Source: Mariaggregatimicrobium sp964498785 (GTDB lineage Bacteria > Zhuqueibacterota > Zhuqueibacteria > Thermofontimicrobiales > Thiofontviventaceae). Taken from it: DNA of 64,000 nucleotides. The first letter of the stretch is position 1. Each line of letters opens with the position of its first letter. Positions 60,291 through 64,000 of the stretch are shown here, one piece after another. The stretch is taken from positions 21,626 through 85,625 of the forward strand of contig CAZCJL010000013.1 of NCBI GenBank assembly GCA_964498785.1, given 5' to 3'. Made by a program: the position numbers and the translations under genes. The notes under the pieces were generated by a model that made no database searches, was not told the DNA's origin, and saw only the letters and a program-made list of their open reading frames with translations.

Positions 60291-61109
60291 ATGAAACATA
60301 GCAGAAGTCTTGTTGTATCCGGTAGCCTTATTTTATTATTTTCTTTGCCATGCATTGCTCAGGATTTTGAGATGCAAATTTTGAAGATGATTGAGCAAAA
60401 TCAAATAGAGGAAATAAAAACAAAACTGACAACGCTGAAACGCGATTACCCGGATAGCCCTACTCCGTATTATTTAGAAGCATTTATCGAGCCTGATGGT
60501 GACCGAGCCGTTGCGCTTTATAAGGCTTTTTTAGCGCGTTTTTCGGAAAATCAGCATGTACCAAATGCAAAATATAAAATAGCACAATACTATTTTGCCA
60601 AAGGGTCTTATCATACTGCTTTGCGCTATTTAGGAGATATCTGGGAAAAACACCCGGATGACAAAATTGCTGACGATGCCGGCTATTTGGCTATAAGATG
60701 CCTGATTGCCCTGGAGCAAATTGAGCAAGCCGAACGGCTAATTAAACGGTTTCTGAATAAATATTCAGATTCCATTCTTAAAAAATATATCGAATTAGAA
60801 AGCACCCTGATCCAAAAATCAGGTCATTTTCAACGCAAAGTATCGAATCCTACAGATACTCCACAAAAAGAAATTCGATCTAAATTTTCGATTCAGGTTG
60901 GGGCTTTCAGGGATCGTGAAAATGCCAGGAAGCAAATGGAAACAGTCTTAAAATGGGGGTATTCTGTCGCGGTTCAGTCACGCATTATTAATAATCAATT
61001 ATACTATCTTGTATGGATTGGTGAATTTGATACAGAACAACAGGCGCTTGAGTTTGGGGGAGTTTTTAAGAAACGGTATGGCTTGCCTTTTCGCATTGTA
61101 CAAAAGTAA
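60291..61109 (+). CDS. SPOR-domain protein with TPR-like repeats
   Basis: This 272-residue protein has a signal peptide (LILLFSLPCIAQD), a TPR-like or YbgF-like helical region (about 30-170) and a C-terminal SPOR domain at about 195-270 (KFSIQVGAFRDRENARKQME, YYLVWIGEFDTEQQALEF). SPOR domains bind glycan strands of peptidoglycan stripped of peptides, often at the division site. The protein should be periplasmic. It lies three bases after lapB, so it is co-transcribed. Division or cell-wall remodelling is the likely role, but no specific family member is recognised. Confidence 0.88.
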   Translation: MKHSRSLVVSGSLILLFSLPCIAQDFEMQILKMIEQNQIEEIKTKLTTLKRDYPDSPTPYYLEAFIEPDGDRAVALYKAFLARFSENQHVPNAKYKIAQYYFAKGSYHTALRYLGDIWEKHPDDKIADDAGYLAIRCLIALEQIEQAERLIKRFLNKYSDSILKKYIELESTLIQKSGHFQRKVSNPTDTPQKEIRSKFSIQVGAFRDRENARKQMETVLKWGYSVAVQSRIINNQLYYLVWIGEFDTEQQALEFGGVFKKRYGLPFRIVQK

Positions 61110-61174
61110 GATTTACACCGTGAAATATTAGTAATAAAAATCTGTTAATTTATGTTTTATGACAAAGGTGTTTT

Positions 61175-61519
61175 ATGGTTGATTGCTACGCGTTTGGTGA
61201 AATAGTTATTAATCAAAAAAAATATACCACTGATGTTATTATTTCGAAATATGAAGTATTAGACAACTGGTGGCGTCAAAAAGGTCACGAACTATGTGTT
61301 GATGATCTGAAAAAATTTATTAATGAGTTTAAGCCGAGCGTTGTTGTTGTTGGCACCGGGAAATTCGGTTTGATGAAAATTCGCGCAGAGACAAAGAAAT
61401 ATCTTGAAGAAAATAATATCCGACTTATTGAAGAAAGAACATCGAAAGCAGTAAACACATTTAACAAACTGCTTGCAGAAAACCAAACTGGGTTGGCTGC
61501 ATTTCATTTAACCTGTTAA
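61175..61519 (+). CDS. Mth938-like domain protein
   Basis: This small protein of 114 residues belongs to the Mth938/NDUFAF3-like family (DUF498). Typical stretches are FGEIVINQKKYTTDVII, PSVVVVGTGKFGLMKI and TSKAVNTFNKLL. Bacterial members have no settled function; human NDUFAF3 is a complex I assembly factor. AAAGGTG precedes the ATG. It is followed after six bases by a DUF1232 gene. Confidence 0.88.
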   Translation: MVDCYAFGEIVINQKKYTTDVIISKYEVLDNWWRQKGHELCVDDLKKFINEFKPSVVVVGTGKFGLMKIRAETKKYLEENNIRLIEERTSKAVNTFNKLLAENQTGLAAFHLTC

Positions 61520-61525
61520 TCAAAT

Positions 61526-61858
61526 ATGAAAAATAATTACAAACAACTGTTTCTCAAAGCACTGAAAAATCCAGGCAGCGCGATTAATTATATTTTAAAT
61601 CTTCCCAAATTAATTAAACTACATTATCGGCTACTTAAAGATTCGCGCACACCTCTGGATGCAAAAGTCGTATTAACGTTGGCGATTCTGTATGTTATCT
61701 CTCCAGTGGATATTATTCCTGAGCTGCTCATTCCAATCATCGGATATGCTGATGATATCATCATTTTAATCGCGGGCTCACACTATTTTTTGAAAGCATG
61801 CCCCCGGCAATTAGTTATGGAACATATTGAAAAAATTAAAACAGAAGGTCAGGCTTAA
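61526..61858 (+). CDS. YkvA/DUF1232-family membrane protein
   Basis: This 110-residue protein has the DUF1232 core SRTPLDAKVVLTLAILYVIS followed by PVDIIPELLIPIIGYADD. Members are small membrane-associated proteins of unknown function. It is the last plus-strand gene and converges on a minus-strand gene with only 13 bases between them; no terminator is seen there. Confidence 0.9.
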   Translation: MKNNYKQLFLKALKNPGSAINYILNLPKLIKLHYRLLKDSRTPLDAKVVLTLAILYVISPVDIIPELLIPIIGYADDIIILIAGSHYFLKACPRQLVMEHIEKIKTEGQA

Positions 61859-61871
61859 CTAAAGTCCCGTA

Positions 61872-62597
61872 TCATAACGTAAAATTAATTTGAATTCCCC
61901 CGCCAAAATTAGACATATTAAACAGATCAAATTCGCATAGAACATTTGAGTTAAGACGAAATCGGATTCCGGTATTTATTTTTTGCGTGTCAAACTCCAT
62001 CATGTAGGAAATAGAATCAAGCCATTTTATTTCGATTCCGCCAAACATACCAACAAGCGTATGTCCGACCGGTAAATTTCGATCCTGCGGCCAAACACCG
62101 ACATGCTGGTCAAGAATATCGTCTGCATATCCAAGGTGTAGCATTAACCGACTGAATGTTTTTCTGACCAATGTTTTACTGGCAACTATATACGAGGTGT
62201 TTAGTAAAATAAAGCTGTAAATATCGCGCGCACCAATAGCGACTGCCGGTAAAAAATGATCTTCCTTAACGAGCAATAATTGAACGCTGACAACTCCGTC
62301 TTTATAGGTATTGCTCCCATCATAGCTTCGTTTCCCCGGGACAAAAACAACACCCGCGCTGAATTCGAGACGCGGTAAATAACCGAGTGTTATATAAAGC
62401 GGAAAGTTATCATAGCGACCGTCGGTTAGATACGCGGCTCTGTTATCAATATATCCTGCGCCAATTATAATATTTTTTGAATGGATTACCCGTGCCACCG
62501 GAATGTTGATCAGGCTGCTTGTTCCTGAACTCCATACGCTTGCTAAGAGTTGAGTAATTGGTATAAGGAATGTTAAAAAAAATATAAATATTTTCAT
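61872..62597 (-). CDS. YjbH-like outer-membrane protein, N-terminal-type half
   Basis: This 241-residue protein has a signal peptide (MKIFIFFLTFLIPITQLLAS) and then WSSGTSSLINIPVARV, which matches the start of YjbH-type proteins (PSxTGLxxxPTAR-like). The remainder looks like a beta-barrel with alternating hydrophobic strands and ends in IQINFTL. YjbH is linked to exopolysaccharide production in E. coli (yjbEFGH). The gene lies 11 bases after the other YjbH-like gene, so the two are co-transcribed. E. coli YjbH is about 700 residues, close to the sum of both products. Confidence 0.7.
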   Translation of the reverse strand: MKIFIFFLTFLIPITQLLASVWSSGTSSLINIPVARVIHSKNIIIGAGYIDNRAAYLTDGRYDNFPLYITLGYLPRLEFSAGVVFVPGKRSYDGSNTYKDGVVSVQLLLVKEDHFLPAVAIGARDIYSFILLNTSYIVASKTLVRKTFSRLMLHLGYADDILDQHVGVWPQDRNLPVGHTLVGMFGGIEIKWLDSISYMMEFDTQKINTGIRFRLNSNVLCEFDLFNMSNFGGGIQINFTL

Positions 62598-62608
62598 ATA
62601 TCAAACAG

Positions 62609-63856
62609 CTAATTTCTTAGTACATGTAAATTATTTAAAATATAAGAGGGAAAAAGACGTTTCATAAAAGAGTCAATTTCCGTTCCTGTGTCCAAAATAA
62701 AGCCGTCGTTTAATGGTAAATATCGGTATTGCCAGGGGATAGAATTGGGAACGCTAATCCTGAATTTACCCGGAGCCGTTTGTCGGCTGATCGGAAATGG
62801 TATGTTTACAATCATGCCAGTTAAAATCCCGATGGTTTCACTCCAGATTCCCATGAATCCCAAATCCAATTCGCCGAAAGAACGGATAATTGAAATTCGC
62901 CAGGTATTATCTTCAAACAGAAAATGCCCCGCGGTAATATCGATGGTAAAATCTACCGTTGGAACGCGGTATTTTGCTTTTAACAAATAGCGTGGTTTAA
63001 AATTTGTATTCCAGCTTTCGGATTGGGTTAAATAGTCGAGTTTTGATGATAAGGCAAACTGACCGTTCCAAAAATATTTGGCATATTCACAGGATATCCC
63101 CTGGTAACCCATATCGAATGCTCCGATACTCAGTGATACAAATTGACCAGAAAATGGATTCAAAATATAATTGAAAAGGACTTTACTGAATTTGATCGAA
63201 TATGGGGTTGTTTCAAATTCGCTATAGAACGGGATATCCAACTGCGCTTCAAATTGTAATCCTGTGGCGATTTGTGTTTGAATTGTTGGCTGTAAACCGA
63301 GTTTTAGTTGAGCCGGATCCCCGGGGCGACTGAACTGGGCTTTAAATCCCGGATAAAGGATGATGTCTGATTTTAAAAAAGAGTTTTGCCGTGGTGCTGT
63401 TTTATAAAAAAAATCAGGCTGATCCTTAAAAAATCCGTGATTGATTGTAATCGTGTTGGCAAATTCCGGTTCACTCATGTGCTGCTTAAAAAAAGAACGA
63501 ACGTCGGTTGGTCGGGCAATGATCGAAACCAGTGGAATATTGCGGTTTTTAGGAACTATAATAAATTTATCAAAAGATACAAGGATTTGGCTGGCATACT
63601 TTAAAACCCGCGAGAGTGCAGTGAGTTCATTACGAAAAAAGCGATTTTCATATTCAATGATAATTTCATGATTCTCATTAATTTGTAGGACTATATTTTC
63701 AAAGCCTTCTGAAATTAGCAGACTTTCAAGATAGGAAATAGAATTGTTTTCCAAAACAGGAAGTTCGGATTTAGGTAAATTTCGAGAAAAAGCATAAATT
63801 GGAAAATGGAATATGAATATAAATAACAGAATAAATATTTTTAAGTTGTTTAGCAT
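62609..63856 (-). CDS. YjbH-like outer-membrane protein, C-terminal-type half
   Basis: The protein has 415 residues from ATG 63856, which gives a clean signal peptide (MLNNLKIFILLFIFIFHF). A GTG at 63877 would add seven residues. The region YLESLLISEGFENIVLQI and ENRFFRNELTALSRVLKYA fits the part of YjbH that follows its first barrel. A second beta-barrel-like region then leads to the C-terminus. It is probably an outer-membrane porin-like partner in polysaccharide export, inferred from the family. The order of the two halves is reversed relative to a single YjbH chain. Confidence 0.68.
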   Translation of the reverse strand: MLNNLKIFILLFIFIFHFPIYAFSRNLPKSELPVLENNSISYLESLLISEGFENIVLQINENHEIIIEYENRFFRNELTALSRVLKYASQILVSFDKFIIVPKNRNIPLVSIIARPTDVRSFFKQHMSEPEFANTITINHGFFKDQPDFFYKTAPRQNSFLKSDIILYPGFKAQFSRPGDPAQLKLGLQPTIQTQIATGLQFEAQLDIPFYSEFETTPYSIKFSKVLFNYILNPFSGQFVSLSIGAFDMGYQGISCEYAKYFWNGQFALSSKLDYLTQSESWNTNFKPRYLLKAKYRVPTVDFTIDITAGHFLFEDNTWRISIIRSFGELDLGFMGIWSETIGILTGMIVNIPFPISRQTAPGKFRISVPNSIPWQYRYLPLNDGFILDTGTEIDSFMKRLFPSYILNNLHVLRN

Positions 63857-64000
63857 TGTTGTCTGGCTTTCTATCACGGTTCAAATAAAAAAGCATGGTG
63901 TCTAATTTAACGAAACCATGCAGCATTAAAATAGTGACTATAAAAAAATTGTATCTTCTCAATATTTTATGGTAGATATGGGCGCTTGCCGCTATGTCGT

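Overview
The window looks like a 64 kb piece of an AT-rich chromosome from a Gram-negative bacterium of the FCB group. The best guess is Calditrichota or a neighbour such as Ignavibacteriota or KSB1. The reasons are: several secreted proteins end in an NPFNP-type type IX secretion (T9SS) sorting domain; there is a PorV-like barrel protein; a TonB receptor carries an N-terminal carboxypeptidase-like domain; and Mla-type lipid transport and LapAB-like proteins indicate an outer membrane. The phylum is inferred from protein style only. No rRNA, tRNA, CRISPR array, insertion sequence or prophage was recognised.

Layout. 0.4-3.1 kb: polA. 3.2-15.1 kb, minus strand: a signalling block read as PEGA Ser/Thr kinase, twin-FHA transmembrane propeller protein, PP2C phosphatase, a beta-helix/TonB receptor fusion, and a TPR protein with degenerate cyclase and degenerate kinase domains. 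15.7-21.0 kb, plus strand and divergent from it: an RsbU-like phosphatase, RsbW-like kinase and STAS protein, whose genes overlap each other and run into an Mla-type lipid transporter (permease, ATPase, MCE protein, auxiliary lipoprotein). 21.05-21.3 kb: a short transcription unit with a near-consensus promoter, a 39-codon frame and a very strong terminator. 21.4-30.5 kb: a double-parvulin lipoprotein, a TonB receptor, a giant Asp-rich secreted protein and a PorV-like protein. 30.7-45.8 kb: two related T9SS proteins with carbohydrate-binding-like modules, flanking two SGNH/TPR paralogues, a GH13 amylase, a PAP2 phosphatase, a DgkA-type lipid kinase and a probable 8-oxoguanine deaminase. 46-61.9 kb: mostly housekeeping (rlmH, a glycosyltransferase fusion, accA, a Trm112-like protein, HNH, trpS, scpA, scpB, rluB, rpsA, mtaB, miaB, lapA/lapB-like, SPOR, Mth938-like, DUF1232). 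61.9-63.9 kb, minus strand: two YjbH-like proteins that look like the two halves of one family.

How the parts may fit. The two divergent blocks at 3-21 kb are both phosphorylation-based systems with envelope-facing outputs. In the second, the STAS protein sits where a MlaB subunit would be, yet it keeps the serine used in RsbV-type partner switching, so lipid transport may be under partner-switch control. The 21-46 kb region appears to build the cell surface: a chaperone, outer-membrane receptors, a PorV-like protein, and secreted starch- or glycan-binding proteins with an amylase. These links are inferences from gene order and motifs.

Limits. Residue numbers were counted by hand and are approximate in the longest proteins. 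Promoters and hairpins were found by eye. No database search or folding was run.
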